The position numbers and the translations under genes were made by a program. Positions 9,551 through 18,219 of a DNA stretch of 64,000 bases are shown here, piece by piece. Below the pieces are notes generated by a model that saw only the letters and a list, made by a program, of their open reading frames with translations, was not told where the DNA came from and searched no databases. Positions within the stretch are counted from its first letter, which is position 1, and each line of letters opens with the position of its first letter. Source of the stretch: Alphaproteobacteria bacterium (lineage in GTDB: Bacteria; Pseudomonadota; Alphaproteobacteria; UBA8366; GCA-2717185); the NCBI GenBank assembly GCA_028822585.1, contig JAPKDL010000002.1:56936-120935 (forward strand), written 5' to 3'.

Positions 9551-10624
9551 CTAGAGCCCCGCTTGGCGCGCCGTCAAATCCGACCATAACGCATCCGCGC
9601 CACGTCGCGCGACGGAGCGCCCCAAAATTTCCGCCCAATAGGCTTCGCCACCGAATTCCCCGCGCCACGACCATAACCGACGGGTCGAGAAATGCAGCGA
9701 GTGTTCATAGGTGAACCCAATCGCACCATGGGTCTGGTGAACGATGCTGGCGGCGGTCGTCGCCGCGTCACCAGCCACCACTTTTGCAGCTGCAATATCG
9801 AGCAGAGGATCGCCGCGATCCGCTGCGCGGAAGGCGTTTTGCGCCGCCGCCCCGGCCGCAGCGGATTGACTGCCCACGGTCGCAAGGTATTGTTGAATAA
9901 TTTGAAATTTCGCGATGGGTCGTCCGAATTGAATCCGGTCCTTCGCGTATTGAACGCCTTCTTCTAGGACCCGTTGCACAGCGCCCGCAATTTGCGCCGC
10001 ACGTAACATCGCACCGTAAAGGTGAATCGGGTTTCTGCCCAAAGCGTCCGTCAGTGGTGCCGAATCCACCACCAGTGCATTATCGAAAATCAACGTATCG
10101 CGCGCTTCCCGCGCCATATTGCAATCTTCTTCAATAATCGCAGACGACCCTTCTACCAACACTATTATTGGCCCGGCGCCACCACGCGCAATAACGACTA
10201 CATGACCCGCGCGCCGTCCCCAAGGCACCGATGTCACCCGCCCAGAAAGGCCGTTAGCATCAACCTCCAGCGACTCACCTTCGCGCACAGGTGCCACGGT
10301 GAGCGTTCCTTCCGGCGGGGTCAGACCACATCGTGATAGCAACCAGCTTCCCAGTATCGTTTCCACCAACGGAATGGGCGCGGCGTAATATCCGGCGGCG
10401 CGCGCAATCACATAACTATCCGCCCAATTGGCGCCAACGCCGCCCATGATTTCGGGCGTCACCGGTTGGGTCAGGCCATTCTCTTCAACCGAACGCCAAA
10501 GGGCGTCCGGCCAAACGGCTTCCGACTCCTCCCAGGTTTCAGCGTCTTGAAGCGATTCCTTTGTCACCAGATCGCCAAACAGGCGCGTGACCGTATCGTC
10601 CAACATTTGCTGTAATTCGTTCAT
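9551..10624 (-). CDS. Acyl-CoA dehydrogenase, short second subunit
   Basis: 357 residues, with the acyl-CoA dehydrogenase fold in divergent form. The C-terminal part is clearest: QFGRPIAKFQIIQQYLA (about 233-249) and THGAIGFTYEHSLHFSTRRLW (about 310-330). The N-terminal and middle FAD/substrate loops are weak. Its ATG overlaps the stop of the upstream dehydrogenase (10621-10624), a translational-coupling arrangement. Paired genes of this kind in steroid and aromatic-acid degraders form alpha2-beta2 heterotetramers in which one subunit is degenerate; I infer the same here. Cytoplasmic flavoenzyme; the substrate is unknown. Confidence 0.83.
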   Translation of the reverse strand: MNELQQMLDDTVTRLFGDLVTKESLQDAETWEESEAVWPDALWRSVEENGLTQPVTPEIMGGVGANWADSYVIARAAGYYAAPIPLVETILGSWLLSRCGLTPPEGTLTVAPVREGESLEVDANGLSGRVTSVPWGRRAGHVVVIARGGAGPIIVLVEGSSAIIEEDCNMAREARDTLIFDNALVVDSAPLTDALGRNPIHLYGAMLRAAQIAGAVQRVLEEGVQYAKDRIQFGRPIAKFQIIQQYLATVGSQSAAAGAAAQNAFRAADRGDPLLDIAAAKVVAGDAATTAASIVHQTHGAIGFTYEHSLHFSTRRLWSWRGEFGGEAYWAEILGRSVARRGADALWSDLTARQAGL

Positions 10625-11769
10625 CGTAGGTCAAGCCCCCGCGCGATAATGCCCCGGAGAATTTCCCGCGTCCCCCCCCGCAAGGAAAACGACACGGACG
10701 CCTGTGTCACATAAGCCAGTGCTTTTTCAAAATCACCGCCGTTCATCAACATCGGGTCTGCCCCGATCAATTCATGCGCGATTTTCGGCATGTCCTGTTC
10801 ATAAATGCCGCCCAAATCCTTAACGATGGAGCCTGCCAGAGCTGGGTCTTCCCCCGCATTTTGCATACCAGCGACCGACAGCGACATTTGCCGCAACGTG
10901 CCCAGATGCGCAACCAATCGGCCCAAGGTCACCGCCGCGCGTTCGCCTGGATTTTGGGAGATCTCCCGGATCAACGCCGTCAGAAGAATAAAACTGCTGA
11001 GATAGCGTTCCGGCCCGGCGCGTTCAAATTTCAATTCAGCCATGACCTGCTTCCATCCGCCACCTTCTTCACCGACGATCATGTCTTCCGGGATAAAAGC
11101 GTCCACAAACGACACTTCATTGAAGGACAGGTCACCAGTGATGTTGCGGATCGGTCGCGCCGTCACGCCCGGGTTTGTCATATCGACCAGAAATTGCGAC
11201 ATGCCCGCGTGCCGGTCATCCGGGTCCGTATCTGTGCGAAACAATGCGACCATATAATCCGCTAGATGCGCTTCTGATGTCCAAATTTTAGTGCCGTTGA
11301 CGACCCAACCACCGTCGACTTTGACCGCACGGGTGCGGATTGACGCCAGATCAGACCCTGAATCGGGTTCACTCATGCCAATTGCGAAAATCAATTCGCC
11401 CCGCGCAATTCGGGGGCAAATCAGTTGGCGTTGCTTTTCGGTGCCGAATTCAAGCAGCAACGGTCCGCTTTGCCGGTCCGCTATCCAATGTCCGCCCACC
11501 GGGGCACCAGCAGCCAGCACTTCTTCCAACACCACGTAGCGTTCCAGCATGGAGCGTTCGTGGCCGCCATATTTCTTCGGCCACGTCATACCCAACCAAC
11601 CGCGCGCACCCAGTTTTTCACTAAAATCTCGATCTTGACCCACCCAAGATTTGGCGCGTTTTGCCACCGGGTAACCGGCCATTGTCTCGGCTAAAAATTC
11701 GCGAACCTCTCCGCGCAGGGTCTCCGCTTCAGGGGGCAGGTCGCAGGGTTCAAAATGCAGTGACGGCAT
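10621..11769 (-). CDS. Acyl-CoA dehydrogenase, canonical subunit
   Basis: 382 residues, normal family length. IGMSEPDSGSDLASIRTRA (about 132-150) is the FAD/substrate loop, WVVNGTKIWTSEA follows, and SFSLRGGTREILRGIIARGL closes the C-terminus as in acyl-CoA dehydrogenases. It oxidises an acyl-CoA to the 2,3-enoyl-CoA and passes electrons to ETF. It overlaps the next gene by 4 bases and precedes the MmgE/PrpD gene, so the three are probably co-expressed. The pairing with a shorter homologue suggests a heteromeric enzyme for a bulky or branched acyl-CoA. Confidence 0.88.
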   Translation of the reverse strand: MPSLHFEPCDLPPEAETLRGEVREFLAETMAGYPVAKRAKSWVGQDRDFSEKLGARGWLGMTWPKKYGGHERSMLERYVVLEEVLAAGAPVGGHWIADRQSGPLLLEFGTEKQRQLICPRIARGELIFAIGMSEPDSGSDLASIRTRAVKVDGGWVVNGTKIWTSEAHLADYMVALFRTDTDPDDRHAGMSQFLVDMTNPGVTARPIRNITGDLSFNEVSFVDAFIPEDMIVGEEGGGWKQVMAELKFERAGPERYLSSFILLTALIREISQNPGERAAVTLGRLVAHLGTLRQMSLSVAGMQNAGEDPALAGSIVKDLGGIYEQDMPKIAHELIGADPMLMNGGDFEKALAYVTQASVSFSLRGGTREILRGIIARGLDLR

Positions 11770-12115
11770 GAAAGCTCCTCAAATGAAATCATCGTCCCGG
11801 TCTACCGCGCCAGCGTGCTCATTTCCAGCAAAACGGCGCCACCCTACTAATCTCTACACCTGGCAACCAAACCTTAAAACTCCATAGGGTATATTTAAAT
11901 AAGGGCGCTCGAAAGACCACCTCGTTCACCAAAAGGCTTTATGATGCATCAATTTGTTTGAACAAAAGGTTTCAAAACCGAACAAGAATTGAGCAGCGTC
12001 TTTAGGAGTCTGTGCGGCAGCCTGTTTTATCCAGCAAAACGCCAACCAGCCAAGCCTGTTTCCCTGAAACAGTGGATCGATGGAATCTAACAGACTTCGA
12101 CCGAAGAGGGTTTTG
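11770..12115. other. Intergenic stretch without a supported gene
   Basis: About 350 bases between the acyl-CoA dehydrogenase start and the VOC gene stop. A minus-strand open frame of 67 codons (11926-12129) begins with TTG inside the VOC coding end, has no ribosome site and no recognisable motif, so I do not call it. The stretch is AT-rich around 11880-11900 and would hold the promoter of the dehydrogenase operon. Confidence 0.5.
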
Positions 12116-12502
12116 TTATTTTCTTTCAATCAACTGATACATAACACCATTCGTTTCGCCCGGGTGGATAAACACCTGCGATCCAGATTCAATCATACGC
12201 GTTCCTTTAGCTTTTAAATCCGCAGTCGCCGCCGCCAGATCATCAACGGCCAGTGCGACTAAATGAACGCCCTCCCCCCGTTTTTCCAAAGAACTTCCAA
12301 TCGCGCCGCCTTCGCCCAACGGTTCCGCCAGTTCGATAAACCGGCCTGAGTCCCCAAGTGGCATGATAGCCGCCCGCATTCCCATATGCGGCAGGTCTTT
12401 CGGACCTTCGCTCGGCTTCAGGCCAAGCTTGGAATCGTAATTCGCCAGAGTCTCGTCTAAATCTTTTACACGCACCACGATGTGATCGATCCATTTATGC
12501 AT
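12116..12502 (-). CDS. VOC superfamily protein (glyoxalase/epimerase-like)
   Basis: 128 residues, a single vicinal-oxygen-chelate domain pair: WIDHIVVRVKDLDETLANY at the N-terminus (His5 region) and GEGVHLVALAVDDL at about 75-88, ending with GETNGVMYQLIE. The histidines and C-terminal glutamate are placed as in the methylmalonyl-CoA epimerase / glyoxalase I subgroup, which bind a divalent metal. It stands alone between the acyl-CoA dehydrogenase operon and an MFS transporter. An epimerase role in branched-acyl breakdown fits the setting but is inference. Confidence 0.8.
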   Translation of the reverse strand: MHKWIDHIVVRVKDLDETLANYDSKLGLKPSEGPKDLPHMGMRAAIMPLGDSGRFIELAEPLGEGGAIGSSLEKRGEGVHLVALAVDDLAAATADLKAKGTRMIESGSQVFIHPGETNGVMYQLIERK

Positions 12503-12573
12503 AACTGTCTTCTCCCATTTAAATACAAAAAACTTAGGTCAACTTGACGCGCCGGACCACATTTCGCAAGCAG

Positions 12574-13908
12574 TCACACTCGATTTTGGATCCGCTTCGC
12601 TGCTTGGCCCGCCACCAACCGTACATGTCGGGGTGCAGAAATCCACATACATATCATCGACACGACAGCCATTGCCGCACACAGGTAGAAAGCCTGCGTG
12701 TACGTTCCCTGAAGGTCATACAGCCACCCCATAACCCAAGGCCCCGCCGCGGCTCCCAAGGTGGAGCACAACCCCAAGACCCCAAAAATTGAGGCATAGC
12801 GCGGACCGCTGAACATGTCTGCCGCAACCGACCCAAAGACCGACGCCATGCCATAGCCTATGAGCCCTTGTGCAATGATCATCGCGTAAACCAAGTGTTC
12901 TGACGGATAGGATTTCAACAACACAAGAAACCCGTAACAGGCCACGAATCCAATCATGGAAATACTCCATGCAACTTCGCGCCCCACGCGGTCGGAAATG
13001 GCGCCAATCATGATTTGGCCAAAAATCGCCGCAAAACTTACAAGCCCTAACGCATACGCCGTCAATTCAGTGGAGAAACCAATATCGCGCAGAAATTTCG
13101 TTTGATGAACGAGTACGGCGTACCATGCAAAAAGCGCGCAAAAATACGCTGCCGACAACCACCAGAAGCGACCCGTTCGCAGAGCAATAGGCAGCGTCCA
13201 GTTTTTGGCGACCCATTCGGCATCAACAACGTTGTCATCACGCGCATCCGGCGAACGCCCTGCCGCCGTCTCGTCATCAACACGACCATCCGGACGCAAG
13301 CCAATATCTTCCGGACGCCCTCGTTGTAGAAAAAAATTCAACGGCAACAACACCACTACTAAAATAATAGCCAATGCCAGACACGCGTCTCGCCACCCTT
13401 CAGTTTCAATTACCTGCTGCATCCAGGGGAAAATGAGGATTGACCCGACGCCGACGCCAGAAAACGCTATTCCAACCGCCAGGCCGCGTTTTCGTTCAAA
13501 CCAATTCGGTAAAAAGAATGCATGGCCAATATAGCTGAACCCAACTGACCCACCGACGACCATAGCGCCCAAAGTGATGTAGAAATGCCAAGGTTCAGTG
13601 GAGTACGGTGCCAAAACGAACCCAAGCGCGACAACCACCACACAAACTGGCATAAAAAATTGTGGTCCGACCCGACCAATCAACGCACCCAAAATAGGCG
13701 ATAGAATCGTCGAGGTAATGAACCCGACGGAAAATGTGCCGGCAATTGTTGCGCGATCCCAGCCAAATTCATTTGATAATGGTGGCACTAACAATGAAAA
13801 CGACGTCCGCGCGTTGACTCCAAGCGCCATCGTCACAAACGCAACGCCAACAACGACCCATCCATAAAAGAAGGGCGTCCGGACCAAAAGAGAATTGAAA
13901 GACTGCAT
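12574..13908 (-). CDS. Major facilitator superfamily transporter
   Basis: 444 residues with about twelve hydrophobic helices and a long polar central loop (about 205-235, with GRSPDARDDN). The start, FYGWVVVGVAFVTMALG, and the internal GYGMASVFGSVAADMF resemble the oxalate/formate antiporter and monocarboxylate porter branch. It is probably an inner-membrane importer of an organic anion. It lies upstream of, and in the same direction as, the VOC gene with a 71-base gap. The substrate is not deducible. Confidence 0.85.
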   Translation of the reverse strand: MQSFNSLLVRTPFFYGWVVVGVAFVTMALGVNARTSFSLLVPPLSNEFGWDRATIAGTFSVGFITSTILSPILGALIGRVGPQFFMPVCVVVVALGFVLAPYSTEPWHFYITLGAMVVGGSVGFSYIGHAFFLPNWFERKRGLAVGIAFSGVGVGSILIFPWMQQVIETEGWRDACLALAIILVVVLLPLNFFLQRGRPEDIGLRPDGRVDDETAAGRSPDARDDNVVDAEWVAKNWTLPIALRTGRFWWLSAAYFCALFAWYAVLVHQTKFLRDIGFSTELTAYALGLVSFAAIFGQIMIGAISDRVGREVAWSISMIGFVACYGFLVLLKSYPSEHLVYAMIIAQGLIGYGMASVFGSVAADMFSGPRYASIFGVLGLCSTLGAAAGPWVMGWLYDLQGTYTQAFYLCAAMAVVSMICMWISAPRHVRLVAGQAAKRIQNRV

Positions 13909-14090
13909 GGATCAGAGGTACGACGCCAATTGGGTTTAAACAAACCAAATTGCGCGCTTGTCGTCCCTACTTTGGCGCCTCTATTTAGGCGTCTGGGCAA
14001 ATCTAGCCTTGATCGCAGGATGACCCGGCAAAAGAACTGCGACGGTTGCATAGTCCTGGCGGGCGCGCCGTCACAATTTTTCAATCTAGA

Positions 14091-14671
14091 TCATGTTGTT
14101 TTCACTTCCGCTGTCTGTCCCGATGCAACGCTCTCCATTGCGATAGCCGTCGCTTCGAGCGCAAGTCCTCGATTAAAGAAACCAAAGCCATAATCAGGGC
14201 GCATGGCAATTGATTTGTCGAATTCGTTCTTAGCGCGATACGCGTTGCCTCGATTGTTCAAAGCGCTCGGGTTTGCGGGTTTCAATTTCAACACTTTAGA
14301 AAAATCGGTAATCGCCCTGTCATACCGGCCCGTGCAACTGTGGGCGAGGCCACGATTTTGATACGCATCGGCATGAGTCGGACGCAAGCAGATGGCCGTG
14401 TCAAAATCAGAAATAGCCAGGCTATATTTTTGTTTTCTAAGGTACATTGTGTCCGAATTATAGGCACCAACCGACAATCCTTTGTGAGAGAGGTTTTCTT
14501 CTTGAAGGAACTGACTGTATAGGATCTACGCATCATCCACCCCCCGCCCCTTTCATTGCGCAGCGACGGCGTCGTTGGAACAGGTGATGTCATTCGACAG
14601 CACCAAAGCGGCTCCATTACGAACACCGCCAACGCCACCAAAACCGCTAGTATGGAATCATATAACTTCAC
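14091..14671 (-). pseudogene. Frameshifted secreted TPR protein
   Basis: The upstream part starts MKLYDSILAVLVALAVFV, a good signal peptide. It runs to about WMMRRS, after which the frame must shift by one base near 14520 to continue into FLQEENLSHKGLSVGAYNSD and the TPR units (AISDFDTAICLRPTHADAY, AITDFSKVLKLKPANPSA). The third repeat is shortened: YRAKNEFDKSIAMRPDYG lacks about seven residues of the normal 34-residue unit, so a deletion is also likely. The two frames join into one sensible secreted TPR protein of about 190 residues, which supports a broken gene rather than two genes. Confidence 0.6.
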
Positions 14672-14826
14672 TGAAGCGCATCCGCTTTGATTCGTCTTTA
14701 ACCACCGGTTATTCGCGCTGAATATGATTTTTCATGTCATTGAAACATTTTGGTTACCGATTTCTGTTGCACGCATCAATTTCACCCCTCAGGGTAGAAT
14801 AAATTTAAAATCTGGAGCGATAGCCA

Positions 14827-16599
14827 ATGAACGACAAACCTATTCTGCGCAGCCAGAAATGGTTCAATGACAGTGGTAATCCGGGCATGACAGCCTTGTA
14901 TTTAGAACGTTACATGAATTACGGCATTACGCGCGAAGAACTGCAATCGGGAAAGCCTATCATCGGCATTGCACAGACTGGTAGCGACCTGTCGCCCTGC
15001 AACCGTATTCATATCGACCTTGCCGACCGAATGCGCGCAGGTATCCGAGATTCCGGCGGCATTCCGTTAGAGTTTCCGGTCCATCCCATTCAAGAAACAG
15101 GTCGACGCCCCACCGCTGCTCTGGACCGCAACCTGGCTTATTTGGGATTGGTGGAAATATTACATGGGTACCCGATCGACGGCGTCGTGCTGACCACCGG
15201 ATGCGACAAGACAACGCCCGCCTGCATCATGGCCGCCGCAACTGCGAATTTACCCGCTATCGTGCTTTCCGGCGGCCCCATGCTGGATGGACATTGGGAC
15301 GGAGAACTGGCGGGGTCCGGCGTTGTTGTCTGGAAGGCGCGCCAGATGTTGGCCGCCGGGGATATCGATTACACAGAATTCATCGACATGGTCGCCGCCT
15401 CCGCGCCAAGTCTGGGCCATTGCAACACGATGGGAACCGCGCTGTCGATGAATTCACTGGCGGAAGCGCTGGGCATGTCATTGCCCGGTTGCGCCAGCAT
15501 ACCGGCGCCGTACAGGGAACGCGGGCAAATGGCGTATGGAACCGGGCGGCGGATCGTCGAAATGGTCGATGAAAATTTAACGCCGTCAAAAATTTTAACC
15601 CGCGCGGCGTTCGAAAACGCCATCGTCATTAATTCCGCCATCGGCGGGTCAACGAATTGCCCCATACACATTAACGCCATCGCCCGGCATATGGATGTCG
15701 AACTGGACATCGAAGATTGGCAAACGGTCGGACATCACATCCCTCTCATCGTGAACTGCCAACCTGCAGGTGAATATCTTGGCGAAGGATTTCACGCCGC
15801 GGGTGGGGTTCCAGCCGTCGCTGCGGAATTAATGAAAATCGGTGAACTTCGCGAAACCGCCTTGACCGTTAACGGTAAAACCATCGGCGAGAATTACTCC
15901 ACCGCATCATCAAAGGACCCCAAAATTATCCGCCCCATCGACGACCCTTTGATGGATAAGGCCGGGTTCGTTGTGTTCAGCGGCAATTTATTTGACTCAG
16001 CGTTGATGAAAACATCCGTCATCAGTCAAGATTTTCGCGAGCGTTATCTGTCTGAGCCCGGCAAGGAAAACCGTTTCCAAGGTCGCGCCATCGTGTTTGA
16101 CGGTCCCGAAGATTACCACGACCGCATCAATGACCCGAATCTAAACATCGACGCCACCTGTCTTCTCTTCATTCGCGGGTGCGGTCCTATCGGATACCCC
16201 GGTTCGGCGGAGGTGGTGAATATGTTGCCGCCGGACGCGCTGGTACGCCAAGGCGTCACCGAATTGCCTTGCTTTGGCGATGGCCGTCAGAGCGGCACTT
16301 GCGGCACGCCGGCCATCTTGAATGCCTCGCCTGAATCTGCAGCGGGCGGCGGACTGGCAATCTTAAAAACCGGCGATAGCGTCAGCGTCGATTTGAACAC
16401 CCGGTTGGTGAATGTCGACCTCTCCGACGCTGAGATTAAGGCGCGGTGGGTCGCCCATGTGCCCAACATACCAGACCATCAAACACCCTGGCAGGAATTG
16501 TACCGAAGCTCGGTTGGTCAATTGTCATCTGGCGGTTGTTTGGAATTCGCAACGCAATACCATGGTGTCGCGACCAATATGCCACGTCATTCACATTGA
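14827..16599 (+). CDS. IlvD/Edd family dehydratase, probably sugar-acid type
   Basis: 590 residues, the normal length. The iron-sulfur cysteines are in TTGCDKTTPACIM (about 125-137) and GHCNTMGTA (about 197-205). NSAIGGSTNCPIHINAI, FIRGCGPIGYPGSAEVVNM and GDGRQSGTCGTPAIL are the other family blocks. The enzyme removes water from a 2,3-dihydroxy acid. The context (an SDR 24 bases downstream and a RidA) and the NCPIHI sequence point to a pentonate/hexonate dehydratase rather than the branched-chain amino acid enzyme, but this is inference. A GGAG site precedes the ATG. Confidence 0.87.
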   Translation: MNDKPILRSQKWFNDSGNPGMTALYLERYMNYGITREELQSGKPIIGIAQTGSDLSPCNRIHIDLADRMRAGIRDSGGIPLEFPVHPIQETGRRPTAALDRNLAYLGLVEILHGYPIDGVVLTTGCDKTTPACIMAAATANLPAIVLSGGPMLDGHWDGELAGSGVVVWKARQMLAAGDIDYTEFIDMVAASAPSLGHCNTMGTALSMNSLAEALGMSLPGCASIPAPYRERGQMAYGTGRRIVEMVDENLTPSKILTRAAFENAIVINSAIGGSTNCPIHINAIARHMDVELDIEDWQTVGHHIPLIVNCQPAGEYLGEGFHAAGGVPAVAAELMKIGELRETALTVNGKTIGENYSTASSKDPKIIRPIDDPLMDKAGFVVFSGNLFDSALMKTSVISQDFRERYLSEPGKENRFQGRAIVFDGPEDYHDRINDPNLNIDATCLLFIRGCGPIGYPGSAEVVNMLPPDALVRQGVTELPCFGDGRQSGTCGTPAILNASPESAAGGGLAILKTGDSVSVDLNTRLVNVDLSDAEIKARWVAHVPNIPDHQTPWQELYRSSVGQLSSGGCLEFATQYHGVATNMPRHSH

Positions 16600-16623
16600 C
16601 CCAAAATTGGAAAATTCCACATT

Positions 16624-17364
16624 ATGAGTAATCGATTGGCGGGGAAAACCGCCCTAATTAGCGCGGCGGCGCAAGGCATTGGCCGCGCCTGCGCGCTCGC
16701 CTACGCCCGTGAAGGTGCAATAGTCCTGGCAACGGATATAAACCAGGCCGGGTTGGAAACCCTACGCGATGAAGCAAAAATTTCCATCCGAACACTCGAC
16801 GTCACCGACCCCGACACCATCGTGGCGGCGGCCGCGGATATTGGCGCGGTTGACGTGCTTCTCAATATCGCGGGGTTCGTGCCCCAAGGCGACATCCTGG
16901 AATGCAGCGAGGCCGATTGGGATTTCGCCTTCAATATTAACGCAAAGGGCATGTTTCGCATGACCAAGGCGTTTCTGCCCGCCATGATCGCCAATGGCGG
17001 CGGTTCGATCATTAACATGTCGTCCGTCGCATCGTCCGTGTCCGGATTGCCGAAGCGCGTGGCCTATGGCGCCAGCAAGGCAGCGGTCATTGGGCTGACC
17101 AAGGCCGTGGCGGCGGACCACATTCGCCAAGGAATTCGGTGCAACGCAATCTGCCCGGGCACCATCCAATCGCCCTCCCTCGACGACCGCATCAACACCT
17201 TCGACGACCCCGTTCAAGCGCGTAAGGATTTCATCGCACGCCAACCCCTGGGGCGTTTGGGCACGGCCGAAGAAATCGCTGAAGGCGCTGTTTATCTGGG
17301 CAGTGACGCGGCAAAATACACCACAGGAACTACCATGATCATCGATGGTGGGCTCAGCATTTAA
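16624..17364 (+). CDS. Short-chain dehydrogenase/reductase
   Basis: 246 residues. SAAAQGIGRACA near residue 13 is the T-G-x3-G-x-G type cofactor loop, with the first Gly replaced by Ala. NIAGFVPQG is the NNAG-equivalent, Ser in NMSSVASS and Tyr-x3-Lys in VAYGASKAAV form the catalytic set, and CPGTIQSP and IDGGLSI close the fold. It resembles 2-keto-3-deoxy-L-fuconate dehydrogenases, which fits the IlvD-type dehydratase just upstream: dehydration, then oxidation of the keto-deoxy acid. The inferred pathway would produce a diketo acid for cleavage elsewhere. Confidence 0.85.
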   Translation: MSNRLAGKTALISAAAQGIGRACALAYAREGAIVLATDINQAGLETLRDEAKISIRTLDVTDPDTIVAAAADIGAVDVLLNIAGFVPQGDILECSEADWDFAFNINAKGMFRMTKAFLPAMIANGGGSIINMSSVASSVSGLPKRVAYGASKAAVIGLTKAVAADHIRQGIRCNAICPGTIQSPSLDDRINTFDDPVQARKDFIARQPLGRLGTAEEIAEGAVYLGSDAAKYTTGTTMIIDGGLSI

Positions 17365-17385
17365 TAAACAAGAAAGATCATCGAA

Positions 17386-17733
17386 ATGAGCATCGAAAGA
17401 TTAACGGGAAGCGCCATTGGCCGGAATCGCGTCGTGGGATACGAAAACCTGGTCTTCACGGTGGCGACGGCGGGCGCGCCGGCGGCAAACCTTGCCGAAC
17501 AAACGCAGCTAACCCTGGCGCAGTTGGACCAAAATCTCGCCGACGCGGGTTCTGACAAATCATGCATTCTCTCAGCGACCGTCTACATCACCGATATCAC
17601 CCAAAAGGCTGAAATGGATTCCGTCTGGAACCCCTGGATCGGGCCGGATAATTGGCCGCAACGAGCGTGCCTCGGCGTCGCCCTCGCGGAAGGCGATCTT
17701 GTGGAAATTACGCTTGTGGCCGCCAAATCATAA
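17386..17733 (+). CDS. RidA family protein
   Basis: 115 residues, a single RidA/YjgF/UK114 domain. ENLVFTVATAG near the N-terminus, ILSATVYITDI in the middle and the terminal block RACLGVALAEGDLVEITLVAA, with the conserved Arg and Glu, are clear. RidA proteins hydrolyse reactive enamine/imine intermediates. It follows the SDR by 21 bases and probably belongs to the same transcript, where it may process an unstable enol or imine of the pathway. Confidence 0.85.
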   Translation: MSIERLTGSAIGRNRVVGYENLVFTVATAGAPAANLAEQTQLTLAQLDQNLADAGSDKSCILSATVYITDITQKAEMDSVWNPWIGPDNWPQRACLGVALAEGDLVEITLVAAKS

Positions 17734-17916
17734 TGTCGGCGAATTAATGATAACTGTCGGCGCGCACCGCATGTCAGAATACTTTAGTCAATTCAGACGC
17801 AACTAACCCGTTAACAATTGATATTTAATGTATTTTTACATTCGTTAATATTCTTATATTACCTGTAATTTAGTGTGGCGAAAAATTTTACATTTTGTTG
17901 CCATCCCGCCAACTAC

Positions 17917-17942
17917 TATTAATTTTATAAGTAAAATTAATA
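17917..17942. repeat. Perfect 11-bp AT inverted repeat
   Basis: TATTAATTTTA (17917-17927) and TAAAATTAATA (17932-17942) are exact inverted copies separated by TAAG. The repeat lies in a strikingly AT-rich 150-base stretch downstream of the RidA gene. It could be an operator or a weak transcription end; no U-tract follows on either side. Confidence 0.5.
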
Positions 17943-17990
17943 AATGGTCCACAATTTGCCTATATTAAGCTCGAAGCCTTGCTATCCATC

Positions 17991-18155
17991 ATGGATGCTC
18001 GTGCATTATTGGGTAACAGAATTATGGGGCCTAAAAGCGACATCGAACCCGAAACAACCGAAATTTTCGTTTACCGGCGCTTCGATAATATTTTGTATTG
18101 GCGCGGCGACACTCGAAGGTTGTTAGTCGCCCTCATCTCCTACGCTCTGCGGTAA
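17991..18155 (+). CDS. Possible 54-residue small protein, unrecognised
   Basis: The ATG at 17991 opens a 54-codon frame starting MDARALLGNRIMGPKSDIE, with a protein-like mix of charged and hydrophobic residues (IFVYRRFDNILYWRGDTRR, then VALISYALR) and a TAA stop at 18153-18155. The same frame stays open upstream to 17931 without an ATG, so it could be the end of a longer decayed gene. There is no clear ribosome site. The rest of the 17734-18219 gap shows nothing else I can name. Confidence 0.25.
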   Translation: MDARALLGNRIMGPKSDIEPETTEIFVYRRFDNILYWRGDTRRLLVALISYALR

Positions 18156-18219
18156 TCTCTACGGTCCTAAAGAGCAGGCGCCACACAACCCACAGCGGTA
18201 TGGATATATGCCCCAACTC

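Noticed and set aside
11926..12129. 67-codon minus-strand frame after the VOC gene
   Set aside because: TTG start inside the preceding gene, no ribosome site, no recognisable motif.
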